Assembly (NCBI GenBank): GCA_033002965.1
Contig: JAURVB010003594.1
Coordinates: 1 to 64,000, forward strand
Direction: 5' to 3'
Length of the DNA: 64,000 nt
Source of the DNA: Piper betle
Taxonomy: Eukaryota > Streptophyta > Magnoliopsida > Piperales > Piperaceae
Below the pieces are notes generated by a model. It searched no databases. It saw nothing but the letters and a program-made list of their open reading frames with translations, and was not told where the DNA came from. Made by a program: the position numbers and the translations under genes. Position 1 is the stretch's first letter. Each line of letters opens with the position of its first letter. Shown here piece after piece: positions 34,561 through 48,025 of the stretch.

Positions 34561-35852
34561 GTTCTATATAGTTATTGTCACTACTAAATTCATTGTTTAT
34601 CATCCGTACCCCCAGCGCCTTGCCAAGAAGCCGTCGCCTATATATATTCATGAATAAATATTAATGATGTAAATTAACTAGAAGGTCAGGATGTAAAGCA
34701 ATTGGCTGTAATACTCGATTACATTAATTAAAGCATAATAGCCTCCACCATAACTAGAAATATGAGGGGCAATTGAGAAAATTATTATAAGAACAAGTGT
34801 TTTTGTGCCTGAATCACTTTATACTAATGACATTTCTTAGAAGTATTTGGTAAATATTTAAAATTTGAGGAAATTGTATCTATATAAAGTAATAAAATCA
34901 AATATAATTTCCATAACTATCCTATATCTCAAAGAATTATAAAAATTCTCTCTAAAAATATGAAAAAGTTTGGCGACGCCAATGGGGGTGCCGAGGTGTC
35001 GCCAAGTGTGGCTCAAAAAGCATCATTAGCCTCACTTTATTGCAGTTTTGTAAACTATAAAGTACTCTTACAATAGTTTTGGACTCTATAGGGATTTTTA
35101 TGCATATCATGTTCTTATTAGTACACATGAACAAATTGATACCTATTGTAAACTATAAACTATTAAAAATAAAAGCAAATACATATTGGTTTGTTTAAAA
35201 ACTATATAGATATAAATCTATATTTGTATTATATATTATGAGACAGATCAAGCAAAGGAAGATTTTCCTGTGGTTTTGGACTAACATATGCATGCACATT
35301 GAAAATTTTGATCATAGAAACCTGCCTAACTATGATTTGGAGAGAGAAAAGTAAAGACAAAGGCATGCATGTTTAGGCCATGTGCACAAATAGAACTAGG
35401 ACTTGAATTTAGATGCTGCTAAACAAAAAACTAACACTAATTGGTGCATTGCCAAATATTAAAGGGGACAGCTTTTCAACATGAAGAAATTGGTCCCTAA
35501 GAACAGTCAATAGAATCTCATACAAGCATTAATTTGAACTTATGAAGAAGCTCAAGATTAGGTAAGAAATGACAGGCGAGTGACAAGTTGTGTGTAAATG
35601 CTTATGAATGGGCCAAAAGGGCTCCTGTTGATTGGAAATATATGGAAAGTAAATTGTAATATATTATTGTCAATCAATTCTTATTAATAAAAAGAATTAA
35701 AATTAAATCACATTATAATAAAAAGATAAAAGATTTAATCAATTAAAATATAATACAATAAAAATAATATACTAAATTATTCTCTGAATGGGGACGCGGG
35801 AAAATAGGGGAGTTAATGTGACAATTATGAGAAAAATTTTTTTGAGGTCGAC

Positions 35853-35893
<41 letters not shown>

Positions 35894-37274
35894 AGTGCCT
35901 CCACTATTTTTTTATTTTTCTAACATTTCACCAAATATTAATTTTAGGCATAATTTTTTTATTTATATTAAATAGGTCTAAAATAACACAACCAAATGCC
36001 TTGCATGGCACAGTAAATTTTATTACCTGAAGTTGACTATCATGGCTGATCTAAGAATCTATGTTCATGAACCTCAATGTCAGCTGAGATTGGAATACTT
36101 TAATAAGAAAATAAAGTACTTTATATCTTTTAGATCTTTGAACAAACAACAAAGCATGTAGCTTAGAAATATGTTGAACTGTTGGAATAATTTAAGTGAA
36201 AGAAACAATGTTTAATTGGTAATTTATTGACAATATTCATGGAAGGCCAAACAGATTCTTCCCCTATATATACATATATCAACCTTTCTTATCATGTTCA
36301 AATCATGTTAACCAGATATATATACATATATTTAGTCCGAAACACTAATGGTTAAATAAGTATATTGTTTGATTCCCTTACCTACTTAATAAGTTGAGCT
36401 TCTAAGTAGAATGGGGCTAATTCTTAAGCTGAAGCAAGTGAGTGTGAGATAATAGGAGGAGTTTTTTCGATGAAATCAACTCGAAAAAGGCACAATATAT
36501 AGTCGATTAGCCGAACTTTGAAAATTAAAAAAAATAAAAATATGTTAGGGATTAGATAACAAACTGGGTAAACGAGATCAGATCTTTATAATCCAATATA
36601 ACATGAAAATAGTATAATTAACTAAATTCCCAATTTCCAAACAACCCGACAATAATACATATCCTAATTATTTGTGCTAACTTTAACTTCTAACTCCCAT
36701 AACTTTTTATTTACCTTGAAAGAAACAAAAATGATGTACATATAGAATTATGACATCTTAATCCGTCATTGTTTGTTGCATTGAGCTGGCCATTTTAAAA
36801 TATTATTATGAAGTTTAAAAAAAAAAAGGGGTAAAAGGATGAGAAAGGAGACGCATCATTTATAAGTTTTGTTTAAGACAAGGCTCGAGCTTCAATGGAG
36901 ATGTACTTCGTCAAGGGGAATCGCACGAGCGGCGGTTTGAATCGGTCAAACTCAATTCCTCGCCGTCTCGAAACCGGCGCTTAAATTACTTATTTATTCA
37001 TTTTCTTATTTATTTAATCAAATTGTCACCGCAAATAAAAAGGATACGATAAACGAAGAAACGTTTAGGTGCGTCCACCACTTAAAAATTAATTTCCTAA
37101 ACAACTTATCAATGAAATGAATCAATTTTTATTTAGAACAAATTTAATTATTTAATTAATTTGTACAAGTTTGAGGATTATTATGTGAGCTAATTTGAGT
37201 ATAATAATAATATTAATTAATTTACAGTTGATAAACCCAATTTATCTTGCTAACACCACTCTGACCACTTGCAT

Positions 37275-37278
<4 letters not shown>
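34561..37278. other. AT-rich spacer; short GC-rich ORF at 36895-36984
   Basis: A (TA)n tract lies at 35857-35886. At 36895 an ATG opens 29 codons (MEMYFVKGNRTSGGLNRSNS then IPRRLETGA) ending at TAA 36982-36984, in a GC-rich patch unlike its surroundings. I do not recognise the peptide; it may be a gene fragment. Nothing else supported. Confidence 0.35.
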
Positions 37279-37309
<31 letters not shown>

Positions 37310-38220
37310 GAGGCATTTGCTGTACTGCAGCACAGCCAAGATGGCTGTGCTGCAGTGTTTCAGCCGTTGGATCAAATCCAACGGCTGAAACATGCCCTTA
37401 TAAAAAAAAAAAACGATTTGGGCGGCGTGCCGGCCGCCGCGCCGCCCGCCCGCCTGCCGCCGCCGCCGCCGCCGCCACCCCCCTGCCCCGCCCGTCGCCG
37501 GCCCGCCGGGGGCGGCGACGTGACCGCCGGGCGACGGGGCGGCGGATCTAGCCGCCCCGCATCTTCCCCTGCCGGCCCGCCGCCCCGCCGCCGGGCGACA
37601 CCACCGCCGCGCGACGCCCCCGCCCGCCTCCCCGCCGCGCGACGCCCCCGACCCTCGTCCCCGGTCCCCCGCCCGCCACCCCGCCGCGCCCCTCGCCGCC
37701 ACCCCGCCCCGCCCCTCGGCCCCGCCCGCCACCCCGCCACGCCCTCGGCCGCCCGCCACCCCGCCGCTCCCCCTCGGCCCCGCCCGCCACCCCGCCGCGC
37801 CCCTCGCCGCCACCCTGCCCAGCCCCTCGGCCCCCGTCCGCCACCCCGCCGCGTCCCCCTCGGTCCCTGCCCGCCACCCCGCCGCGCCCCCCTCGGCCCC
37901 CGGCCCGCCACCCCGCCGCGCCCCCTCGGCCCCCGCCCGCCACCCCGCCGCGCCCCCTCGGCCCCCGCCCGCCACCCCGCCGCGCCGCGCCGCCCGTCCC
38001 CTGTCGCCGGCGCACCGCCGGCCGTCGCCGTGGCCGGGCAGACTTCCCGCCCCCTCCGCCGTCGCTGCTGCGGCGCCGCGCGCCGGCGCCGCCCCTCTTT
38101 TTTTTTTTTAAGATCTTGGCCGTTGGATGCTAATCCAACGGCCAAGATTGAACTGCAGCACAGCCAAGATGGCTGTGCTGCAGTACAGGATACTTTTATC
38201 CATATATATATATATATATA
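37279..38220. mobile_element. GC-cored palindromic transposon inserted in a (TA)n tract
   Basis: Flanked by (TA)n at 37279-37306 and at about 38203-38220. The outer 31-base palindrome (CTGCAGCACAGCC-AAGAT-GGCTGTGCTGCAG) is present identically at 37325-37355 and 38153-38183, in the same orientation. Inside it are inner palindromes: CAGCCGTTGGAT...ATCCAACGGCTG (37361-37387) and ATCTTGGCCGTTGGAT...ATCCAACGGCCAAGAT (38113-38148). Then come an A12 run on the left and a T-rich run on the right. The core (about 37420-38095) is extremely GC-rich. No transposase. The (TA)n flanks recall the microsatellite-targeting Micron elements of rice, but I see no sequence basis to assign that family. Confidence 0.75.
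37420..38095. repeat. GC-rich degenerate minisatellite core
   Basis: C-rich on the + strand. A word close to CCCGCCACCCCGCCGCGCCC plus CTCGGCCCC recurs more than ten times with unit length of roughly 25-36 bases. All six frames stay open for long distances purely because stop codons are AT-rich; the long Arg/Pro/Gly/Ala proteins on both strands are not called as genes. The minus strand is rich in G runs and could form G-quadruplexes. Confidence 0.9.
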
Positions 38221-38229
38221 CACTAAAAA

Positions 38230-38870
38230 TATATGGAAGAACTAGCTAGCTAGGATATTAATTAGCATTGGTATTGTAAATAACAAGTAATTTTGTATAC
38301 ATTTGCGATTTTATTCTTATTAAAAATTGTTATATTTTTTCTATTTTAGTCAAAACTAATTTGAAAAGAATTTAATATAATCGTCTAAACACCTAATAAT
38401 TTCCACAAAATATCAAACTTCAAGCTAAAATGAATAGAAAATACACAATTAATCTAAGTTCTGGTTTATTTGAATCGAGACAAATTCTAATGCAAACGTA
38501 GAATTAAATCAAGCTTAGCACAAATTCTAACACAAATCATGATATTTAAAATAACTAATACTTCTTAAGCACGAGCATTGGCTTTTCTCTTTTTCTCCAT
38601 GAATGAAGCATGAGAAATTGGTTGTCAAAAAGATTTTAGCCAATAAAAGAATATACATTGCTTTTTTTAATATAGTTAATACACATAAAAAAGCATGGGG
38701 AAATCTCAATTTCTATGTACTATTGTCAATCAAATCATTCATGATTATTTTAGCTTTGTATGATTTAGAATATATGGTCCAATAGTAATATTAGATGTAC
38801 AAACATGGATAATATGGTATAAAAAAAATTGAGTTCTGATTTGAATTTCAATTTATATTTAACGATCATT
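38230..38870. other. AT-rich spacer
   Basis: Low-complexity AT-rich DNA between the GC-cored element and the CACTA-like debris. Nothing recognised. Confidence 0.45.
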
Positions 38871-39150
38871 GCAAAAGAACTTTTTGTCACTGCATATTTA
38901 CAAAAAGCCAAGCCCGTGACAAAGATTTTTTATTTTTCATGTCACAATTTTTTAGCAAATAGTTTCTGATACATATTTTTATATTTTTTAATTTGCTACG
39001 GATTTGAGTGAAAATATTTAACTTATATTTTTCAGAAGTCGTGGCAAAAGATTTGACATGGTAATTATCACAGTGTTTTGTGACCGTAATAAATTTTGTG
39101 ACAAATTTGTCACTGCTTTTTGTGGTGACAAAAGACTACTGTTTACTATT
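38870..39150. mobile_element. Possible CACTA-type subterminal region
   Basis: Short motifs built on TTTGTCAC/GTGACAAA recur in both orientations (TTTTTGTCACTGC, CCCGTGACAAAG, TTTTGTGACCG, GTGACAAATTTGTCAC at about 39099, GGTGACAAAAGAC). Clusters of such bidirectional motifs are typical of subterminal repeats in plant En/Spm elements. No CACTA terminus or transposase is visible. Confidence 0.35.
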
Positions 39151-42100
39151 TATATTTGGCTACAACACTCCATGTTTTGTCTGTGGCCATGGCATTTTGA
39201 ATCAAGCATTGAGAGTGAAAAAATAAAAAATGAATTAATTTTTTTCTTTCTTGTTTTATTAACCACTGTACATATATACATGCATGTATGTATGATTACA
39301 GTTTACAGTGAGGAAAATAAATTTGTGTACGTGCATGGCTCATATCAATGAAAAAGGAATGAAGAAAAGAATTTATCAATCACAGTACTGTACTTGAACA
39401 GAGAATTTTACCCACATCAATCAATACCAAAAATTGACCTCTAATTGAAGATAAAAATTGACTTGTCATTGTGAAATGTTCAATCAATTTAGTTAAAGAA
39501 TTTTGGCAAATTAAAATGGAAGTGTCAATTTATAAAATAGGGGTAGTACTGAACTTGAAGTTCAGTCTTGTCTTATCAATTCAAAAGTTATGGACAATTC
39601 TTTGAAAAATGTCGGTCATATTATTTACTTCGATAAATGTGATCAAATTCGACATTAATTTAATTTATATTTGTACTAGATAATTTTAATATTTAACAAA
39701 TAATAAAAGTCGAACAAAATTTATAGTCAGACACAACTGGCATCCGAATTTAGGGTTAAAACTTACCAGTTATAATTCGCTAGACAGATGTTATCATGCT
39801 TTAGTTTTAAATATACAAGCCCAAAACTATAAGTAAAAATTTCTAGCTCAAAATTCTCTTTGTTTTTCTAATATTGTTTCCCAAGTAATTAAGACAATTT
39901 ACATCAAAATTATCAGAGTAACTTCAAACAGTTAAAATGGAGATACATCCTCATGATCTCAAGTCTTTAGCTGGCATTATCAGGGGTTTTATATTGTCTT
40001 CTCCACAGAAGAATACAGGACCAAGAGGCAAAGACAAATTGTCTCCAAAGATGGGTCTCTCAGCAAAGTGACCATGCATGGATTCCCAAGACAAACCATA
40101 GGAAAGAGATTGATTTGTGCTATTAAACAAATAAACAAGCAAACAAAACAAAAGCAAGAAGTTAGACGAGAAGATGAGGGGTGAAACCAAAGAGAAGCTC
40201 CCAAAACGTCAAACAAATGCAAGAACAAGGGCAAGGCTTGATTGCACTCTATCTGTATCTTATTTGTCCAAGCAGCAACCTTCTTCTTCTTGGGGATCAC
40301 AAATGCTTCTAACGTAGACAATGACATCACAAAGCATACAAGTTGAGAAGAACTGGTCCCAAGTCTTCACTACAGCCCTCTCTTCTATGTGTTTATTTGC
40401 CACACTTTCCCACTCTTTGAGCTTTGATTAAATAAGCCTCTGAATCATCACTCACTCATTCACTCACTCACTCAATTCCACAGTATTGAACAGTCCCCTA
40501 CTTTGAAAAGAGAACGCTGAATAGTTTTAAATAGTTTTGAATATTCCAAAGGCCGATCCTAGGGAGGGCTCCATGCATTCCAACGAAAAGTGGAATAACA
40601 TTGTTAACTATTATGTACTCGGCTTGGCACTGTAAATTTCAGTTGTAAACAGATGTTTTGTTTAAGGAAATTGCTCGAATAGCTTGCATTATAACTACTA
40701 TCTTCTTCTCATCTTTCGTTCGATATTTAAAGGGGTAATTGGATATATGAATTTTAGATTAAGAAATAAAATTGTAAAATTATATGATTATAAATGGCAA
40801 AATATTTAATGGGTAGATGTCCTTCCTGAGATTAAATAACTGTGTATGCAAATAATTAGTTTCTCATAGTCAAGGAGAAAGTAGCTAGCAAGACAACATC
40901 CACCACAATATCAGAAATAACAATCACAAGTCATCTACTTAAAAAATCATTTATTTGTACTTATTTGAAGAAGAAAAATCACTTACTTTTGTTAGCAGAT
41001 GATTTTATATTTTTATATACTCATCTATTTATTATAATGAAAATTATCTACGTAGAAAACTAATTCTCACTTCCAATAGCTACTACAATGTCGACAAGAT
41101 TATTAATTTTATTACTAGAATATGCTCGTCAATTTTCTAAAACCTTTGTAGCTATTCTCATATATATATAAATGCTTTAATTTCTCTCCCAACTTCTCAT
41201 AAATAAATTCTGTTCAACTCATTTTCATAAAAAAGCACTTACCCACATCTTAATACTCCTCAAATAACATAAGCTTAACAGAGAGAATCCAGGATAGTCT
41301 CTTCTATCGAATTCTGAGCCACAAAGTACCAAACTTCCGATATCATCTTGTTTGAAATTCCTTTTATAACATATCTTGTTTGAAGTTCTTGATTTGTCCA
41401 GTTTGATGGAGACGTTCTACCTCCACACTTGGTTAAAGGTGGACAATGTCAGCCCTTTAACCAGATGCTCTTTTGCTGCACTCGTGCTCTGTCAAAATTT
41501 TGCAGATAACCGTGTCTGCTTTTATGGTCTTGTCTCACTCCTCTCCCTTCACAGTCTTCTCCTCCTTTGTGCAGAGAAGGTCTCTTCGTACAGTGAGCAG
41601 CCTGCCCATGTTGATAGAAGCAAGCAGCTAGCCATCGGAACCATGCCCACTTTTTTAGCATTTCTATGCCCAAAGTAGATGAATGGCCTACGTTCATTTT
41701 AGCCACATCTGTTTGATGATTTTAATGGTTCCTAATTACATTTGGGAATTTATTTTTACCAGATGACACCGAAGAGGCGTTATAATTTGTAGTTTTAAAT
41801 ACGATACTTATAAAAAATGTAAGTAAATGAGATAAAGCAAGAGCGATTCTATGAAAATTTTTCTTTTTTTTTTCTTTTTTCTTTTCTAAACAAGTACTTG
41901 AAAGAAAATGATAAGAAAATTTATTTCTTTTTCTTTTTTTCGTTTTTTTCACACCTACTTTTTTTAATTTTCTCACTATTTAAACATACCTTTAAAGGAA
42001 AACAACTTATATTTATTTTAGTTATAATAAATGAGTAATTTTAAGCATGTGAAAATTGCCATATAGTTAAAACCATTCACTTGTAAAAAAATAAACAAAA

Positions 42101-42685
42101 AAGGAGTCTTTTTAAGGTTTTGTTCATATTTACTGCAGGACGAATAAGAGGAGGCATACAAGTAAATAGTAATGACTAAAAATTTCCTTCATTGAAGAGC
42201 TTTGTAAATATGAAAAATAATTGTCATATACCAAACGTGTTACTAATTAGAGAGAGAGAGAGGTTAGTTAGTTATTAGACTTAATTGGTTGTAAAGTATG
42301 TTTGTAAGACCCAATTAAACCCATTTATTTTGGCTATTTTATGACCATTGAGTCCCGGTCTTAAAGGCTCACTTAATTTTACAACTTCAAGTTGATTACG
42401 AAAATAATTCCTTGAGTCATATCTAACAAAAGTTATGCATGGCGTAACATCTCGACGCAAATTAGTTAGTTTCAAAATTGGAACTAACAGTTTTAAGTTA
42501 ATAAAGAAATATGAGTTGGAGGACCTTTTGTGTTATTTTTGCTTTGCCGGGGAAGAATTCATGCGAAGAACAAATATTTCCTGCTTGATGAATATGAACT
42601 TGTTATATGAGTGTAAATTTTGTATAAAATAGAGATTATGAAATTGAGAAATATGAAATGTGAAATTTGTATAGTTGTGAAAATT
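39151..42685. other. AT-rich spacer, no supported gene
   Basis: Open frames at 39951-40330 (minus) and 41376-41706 (both strands) were inspected. They match no family that I recognise and lack convincing splice context. TCAC(T)-repeats at about 40450-40475 are simple sequence. Confidence 0.4.
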
Positions 42686-43610
42686 TCCAAATGTTACATT
42701 TACAGGGGAGACTCTGTATGATTTCTTTTAAAATTATATACTTGATAATGATTTTATTAATAAATTTTAGATATGTGTCGTTTTTTACATCATGTCATAT
42801 GATATTATCATTTAATGTATGTTTCCGACTTAGTCTGTGTTAGCAGTAGTGCGCCACCTTCCTCCAGAGTTACGTGGATCCACTTTTTATCATGCCAAGG
42901 ATGCTAGTATGCCACCTCATGATCATTGTCGTGGCTCTTTTGATTATGGGCCTGATATGCCACATCATGATCCTCCCACCCTTCCCTTGGTCTAGATATA
43001 GGGTTTTGTTTTTATTATACATTCAATTTATATTTCATGTATGACATTGTATATTTTATTGAATTTCAAATTTCACTTTTATTATGCATGTTAACATAGA
43101 TTTTGTCATCATATTTATTTATTTAAAATCTTTTGTTATTGAAAAGATAATTTAAAACAAAAATAATAAATATCTTAAATATTTTCATGTTATATTGTGA
43201 CTGATATGCAACCGTTTTGTGACCTCATTTGTGACTAGCTCTTGATTGCAAATGTTTAGTGACAGAAACAACGCCAATCAGGAACCACATTTTAAACCAG
43301 ACTTGTGACTCAGATCCCTATTACAAATCATTTACAACCGGGTTTGCGACCGCTATTATGGTTGCTAATTTAGGAACCAAACCAAAACAAGCTGATCCGG
43401 TTACTCGTTTTACAACTGGATTTCATTACGGTTGCAAAGTTTATCACCAACCCTCTCTACCACGACCGTATTTTGCGGTCTCAAATTTGGTTGTAAATTT
43501 TATCTGCGATCAGATTTACAGACTTCAGCTACCCGATTTTCGGGTCACTGATGACCGATTTTATACTAGTGATATGACATCTCACCTTGATGTAAATCAC
43601 ATTTAAGTTT
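42686..43610. mobile_element. Possible degraded CACTA-like element fragment
   Basis: At about 43190-43560 the words TGCAACCG, GGTTGCAAA, TTGGTTGTAAAT, GCGACCGC and TGTGAC recur in both orientations, as in CACTA subterminal repeats. Upstream, a possible exon from 42832 (after TTCCGACTTAG) reads RHLPPELRGSTFYHAKDASM then PPHDHCRGSFDYGP. I cannot assign that peptide. The 115-codon frame at 43.26-43.6 kb lies within the repeat-motif zone and is not called. Confidence 0.3.
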
Positions 43611-45716
43611 GTTCTAATTGGCAAAGATCTTGACATGCTTGTGTGTCATGCATTTCATCTTACGCATTTGCAGCTTTGTGATCTTTAATTTTAAGTATAA
43701 ACCAAGCAGTTGATCAAACATAAAGAAAAAATTATAAAAGACAATATTGCAGAAGATGATCAGCTTTATTATATATATGGAGCCTTTGAAGAAGTTATGA
43801 ACATACTACTGACGCGTGTTACTTTAAGAAAGACACAAAATATATTCACCGTACAACCAAGCCAACCTAACTTCTACTTTTTAGTGCTATTTATATTAAT
43901 TAAATTGATAGTCGTAAAGCTAGAAATTTTAATAATCCAAATTTTTTGGTGTTAGCTAACTATGCAGACTTTCTTTTCTACGTTATTGTCACCATTTTGT
44001 TTGCTAAACTATCTTTCTACTAGCACACTTATTACCTTTTTTTAATTATCGTATTACAATAAGGATAACTACATTGATGTTTGAGGGAAGAATTGGTGTG
44101 AAGAAAGACATCTGATCATCTAAAATTTTATTATTTCTAATTACAATGGATTCTATATTAGAATTCGTGTCTCTAACATTCTTTGGTATTCGGTAGAAAA
44201 AGACCAAGAAAATCATGTTACAATAAAAAATTATAAGCTTATTCAATCATTATCAGCCGACAATATCAAATCAACCAAGCCAAATTAACTATGCATATAA
44301 GTGGATCCAAACAAGTTGCCAATCAAATTATATCTCAATATTGTTGAATTTCCAAATTAAATATTTGTTACTTAGAACCTCACTCTATTAATGTCATCAC
44401 CTCATCAGTACAAGGAAGAAAAATATTTGTTATACAAAGAGAATCCTCATGAAGCAATCTAGCTATGACCTGGCCTTCACATTCACATATAATTCTATTA
44501 TTACTTTGAAGGTAGAGGCCCTCCACAAGATTAGGGAGATGGATTCCCAATCAACCAAGCCAATAAAAAATATGCAACCAGACAAAATGCTAATCATCTT
44601 CATCTAATCTTCTTCCAAAGTACACTTACCATTATATAACAATTATAGCTTTCTTGTTTACTGATCTTTGGCTCACCAAAGTACTTGCCAACTTTTGGGT
44701 TTTTTGCAATTCACAACTCTGGACTTTTGCAAGGCTTGCTTTTGGAAAGTGATTTGGTTCTAATTTTGTTGTGGTTTGGACCATCTACTTTCCTAATGGA
44801 TGAGTTATCTTATGATCCCCACCACTCTCAAGTATATTAAAGCCCATTAGCAAGAATAGTTTAATATTTTCATTGATTAATGATAACTTAGTTGGATCTT
44901 AGGTAATGAAAATCGGTGGGGAGGAGTAGCATGTGGGAATGTTTAAATGTTTTGTATTTTTTAGATGACCCAAATCAAGAAATTGGATCACTGTGAAGAT
45001 ATAAAAGTGATTTGATAGAAAGGAGGGAGCATGGAAGTAGATGGGGATTGGTGGTAATTGGATTCTGATTGACAATTAGCTAATGGAGGTTCCAACTAAT
45101 ATGAATTATTATTGACAATAGCACATGGTTCAATATGGTGGTTGTGGGTTAGAGCATCTTCATTGTTGACAAGGAGAATTGGCCCACTTTGCTATTTTTT
45201 TCTTTTTCTTTCATAGTTAAAGGGCAAGCTCCGATAAAGGAAAAACTCTAAAATTATTTCTATGTAAGCACAGAAAATTTCCTTATAAGGTATTTGGTCG
45301 TGTTGGTTTGAGGCTATTTATTCGAAAAATATGAAATTTTAACAATTACTGCTGTTTGGTCAAACATAAAGTGATAGTAGCACTTTTCAAAAACCTTCAA
45401 TAATAATAATAATAATAAAGGTTGATAGCTTTTTTATTTTTAAAATGCTTGAATAAAAATCCCTCAATAATTGTGATTGTCAAATATTAATTTATAAATT
45501 TTGTCACTTTTTTATAATTATATCAAGAAAGATTGTGATAAAATTTTTTTGAAATTTTTATAAATTTTTTTATTAATAATATCAACAAACTCTGTGTATA
45601 AGACCTCTCAAACTCTTAAAATATAGGTAACTTGTATGTTATGCACAGTTTCAAAACTTCTTTTTATTCCAAAAATTCCCTGAGTCAACTCTACTTTATA
45701 GCTTGAAGAGTTAAAT
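43611..45716. other. AT-rich spacer
   Basis: No gene or element boundary recognised. A short (AAT)n run lies at about 45402-45418. Confidence 0.4.
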
Positions 45717-47071
45717 TGTAATACCCTAATTAAGCTCGAAGGGACGGACCGAATTGTGATATTATAAATTAGAAGCTACTAATTAGGCTATTATGTTTAG
45801 GTTTTACAAAATAGAATCTCAACCTTCCAGGAGGCTTAAGATAGACTCCAAACTGGATCTCATAGAGTGCATGCAGAGTTTATACTACGTAGATGGATAT
45901 TACACTTAAAAGCTACTACGTGAGTACTCTAGGTAACAACAGAGGTAGAACCTCCCATGTGACTAAAATAGTGACTTTAAAAATATAATGATCACTCCGA
46001 AATATAGAAGAGACACATTCCCATTGAAGTTAAGAGGTTGGATGTTGTGATATGCTGAATTTCTTATACTTAGTTGAAGTGATTAGATTATGTATCTTAA
46101 ATTCTTAATGTAGATGAGTGCACGTATATCAAACATTGAGTTGTGCTTACTTGTTTTACATACCCCGCAAGTAAGTTAAGCACAAAGGCCTCATAAAATG
46201 CTAGAGAATCATGTCCTAACACCCGGTCTTCACGTGGGCTTTTCAAAGGATAAGACCCACATGCTCCTACTACCGTTACTTTACACACATACACAACTGC
46301 AAAAAAATATGTTTTGTATACCTAGATTCGCTCTTCATCGTGTTCTGGGACTCTGAGGTTTATATACCTTATAGATGATAATTAGCATTAGCCGTCACAT
46401 TCATCCGCTCCACAAAAATATGAGAATAAAATAATAAGCCAAACACACATACACAAACATCATGATATAACATCTCAATCCAATCATACATAGTTCATAG
46501 GATTTATGACACATGCCCACCAAAATAATACAACCATCTATGATAGCTCAATACATAAAGACAACAATACAGCCCCCAACCACCACCATTGAGTCTCCCA
46601 ATCCGCTCGCTTAGGCTGGCTAATGTTAAGAGACCTCACCTACATATAAATATGAAAAAATATCAATAATCAAATTTTTGATCACTGATTTGAAATAACT
46701 ACCAGTAAAATAATGTTGGTAAATAGGTATTCCATTACCCACGAGGACTTAGAAAACTTTAGAAGTCTCACACAGGAGGTAAGCAAAATAACTTATTAAA
46801 AAAATCGATGTACAAGTACGATAAATATTCATACTCATACAAACAAGTTCACTCCCTCACAACCTTTATATAACACCTGTCATGGTACTTAGGTGGTAAT
46901 AGAATAGTTTAGTCAGTGCAACAAATTTTGAAAATACACAGTGTTATTCAGTACTATCATACTTCGCATTACCTCAGATTTTGAAGAAGTATTAGTGCGA
47001 TTCATAATGCTTGTATAGATCACTCTTGTCATAAAACTATAAACCCACATACTTTACTTAGTAGGCTTGGG

Positions 47072-48025
47072 CCGGGTTGCACGAATCGGCCGATTCCGTG
47101 CGGAATCGGCCGATTTAAATCGGATCGGCGTCGCGCCGATCCGATTTCGGGGCCGACTCGGTCGGCCCCGAATCGGTCCCGGAATCGGGCGATTTCGCCC
47201 GATTCCGACCGAGTTAACTCGGAATCGGAATCGGCCGATTTAAATCGGAATCGGTTTTTGGTAAATTACTAAAATACCCTAGGTATGATTTTTATTAAAT
47301 TATTTAAGCATGGGTAAAATGGTAATTTTGATTTAAAAACCGTCACCGCCGCGCTTCCGCCGTCGCGCTCGCGCTGCCGCCCTCCGCCGCGCTTCCGCTG
47401 TCCGATCTCAGCTCCGCCCGACCTTCCGACCACGGCGGGCGAGGGCGGGGCGGACGAGGGCGGGGCGGGCGGGGGCGGGGCGGATCTGGGGGAGGGCGGG
47501 GCGGGGAGGCGGAGCGACGGGCGCAGGGCGAGGCTGGCGGGCGGGGAGGCGGGCGCGGCGGGCGAGGGCGGGGCAGGGCAGGCGAGGGCTGGGCGGGGGC
47601 GGGGCGGGCGAGGGCGGGGCGGGGCGGGTCTGGGGGAAGGGGGGCGGGGCGCGGCGGTCGCAGGCCGGGGAGGTGCGGCTCCGGCGGCGGCGGCAGGAAG
47701 GAGGGCGGTGCCACTCGGTGGCATTCTCGTAATTAAAACTTGACTCGTGTCGACTCGTGTCAAAAATAATAACTAATTCTAAATAATTAAAAAAAATTTT
47801 AAAAAATATTATAAAATATAATACACACAATAATATTAAAATGACATCAATATTTAATTTTTATATATTTATTTTATGAGTTGTCAAATATTATATATGA
47901 CCGATTTGGACCTATTCAGACCGATTCAACTGAACCGATTCCTGGCCGATTTAGACCGATTCCGATTCCGATTCCGACTCCTTCAAAAACCGATTCCGAT
48001 TCCGATTCCGATTCATGCAACCATG
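47072..48025. mobile_element. Non-autonomous hAT element 1, 954 bp, GC-rich core
   Basis: Perfect 8-bp target duplication GGCTTGGG at 47064-47071 and 48026-48033. Ends CCGGGTTGCACGAATCGG and, inverted, CATGGTTGCATGAATCGG. Subterminal zones are packed with AATCGG/CCGATT words in both orientations, including exact palindromes such as CGGAATCGGCCGATTCCG and CGGCCGATTTAAATCGG, the pattern expected of hAT transposase-binding repeats. The core (47340-47720) is an extremely GC-rich low-complexity tract (GGGCGGGGC, GGCGAGGGC words). No transposase. The long Pro/Ala frames over the core are composition artefacts. Confidence 0.85.

Noticed and set aside
37274..38245. Long ORFs of 118-296 codons on both strands
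   Set aside because: All frames are open because the core is GC-rich tandem repeat; the products are Arg/Pro/Gly/Ala low complexity and the frames run into (TA)n translated as Tyr-Ile.
39951..40330. Two overlapping minus-strand ORFs (79 and 113 codons)
   Set aside because: I briefly considered a lipid-transfer-type exon, but no motif is specific and there are no supporting splice partners.
41376..41706. ORFs of 100 and 85 codons on opposite strands
   Set aside because: No recognisable domain, no splice context; mutual shadows of one moderately GC stretch.
43259..43606. 115-codon ORF
   Set aside because: It lies in a zone of repeated TGCAACC/GGTTGCA motifs, better explained as transposon subterminal repeats.
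47269..47830. Three overlapping minus-strand Pro/Ala-rich ORFs
   Set aside because: They lie over the GC-rich core of hAT element 1, in all frames, with no family similarity.
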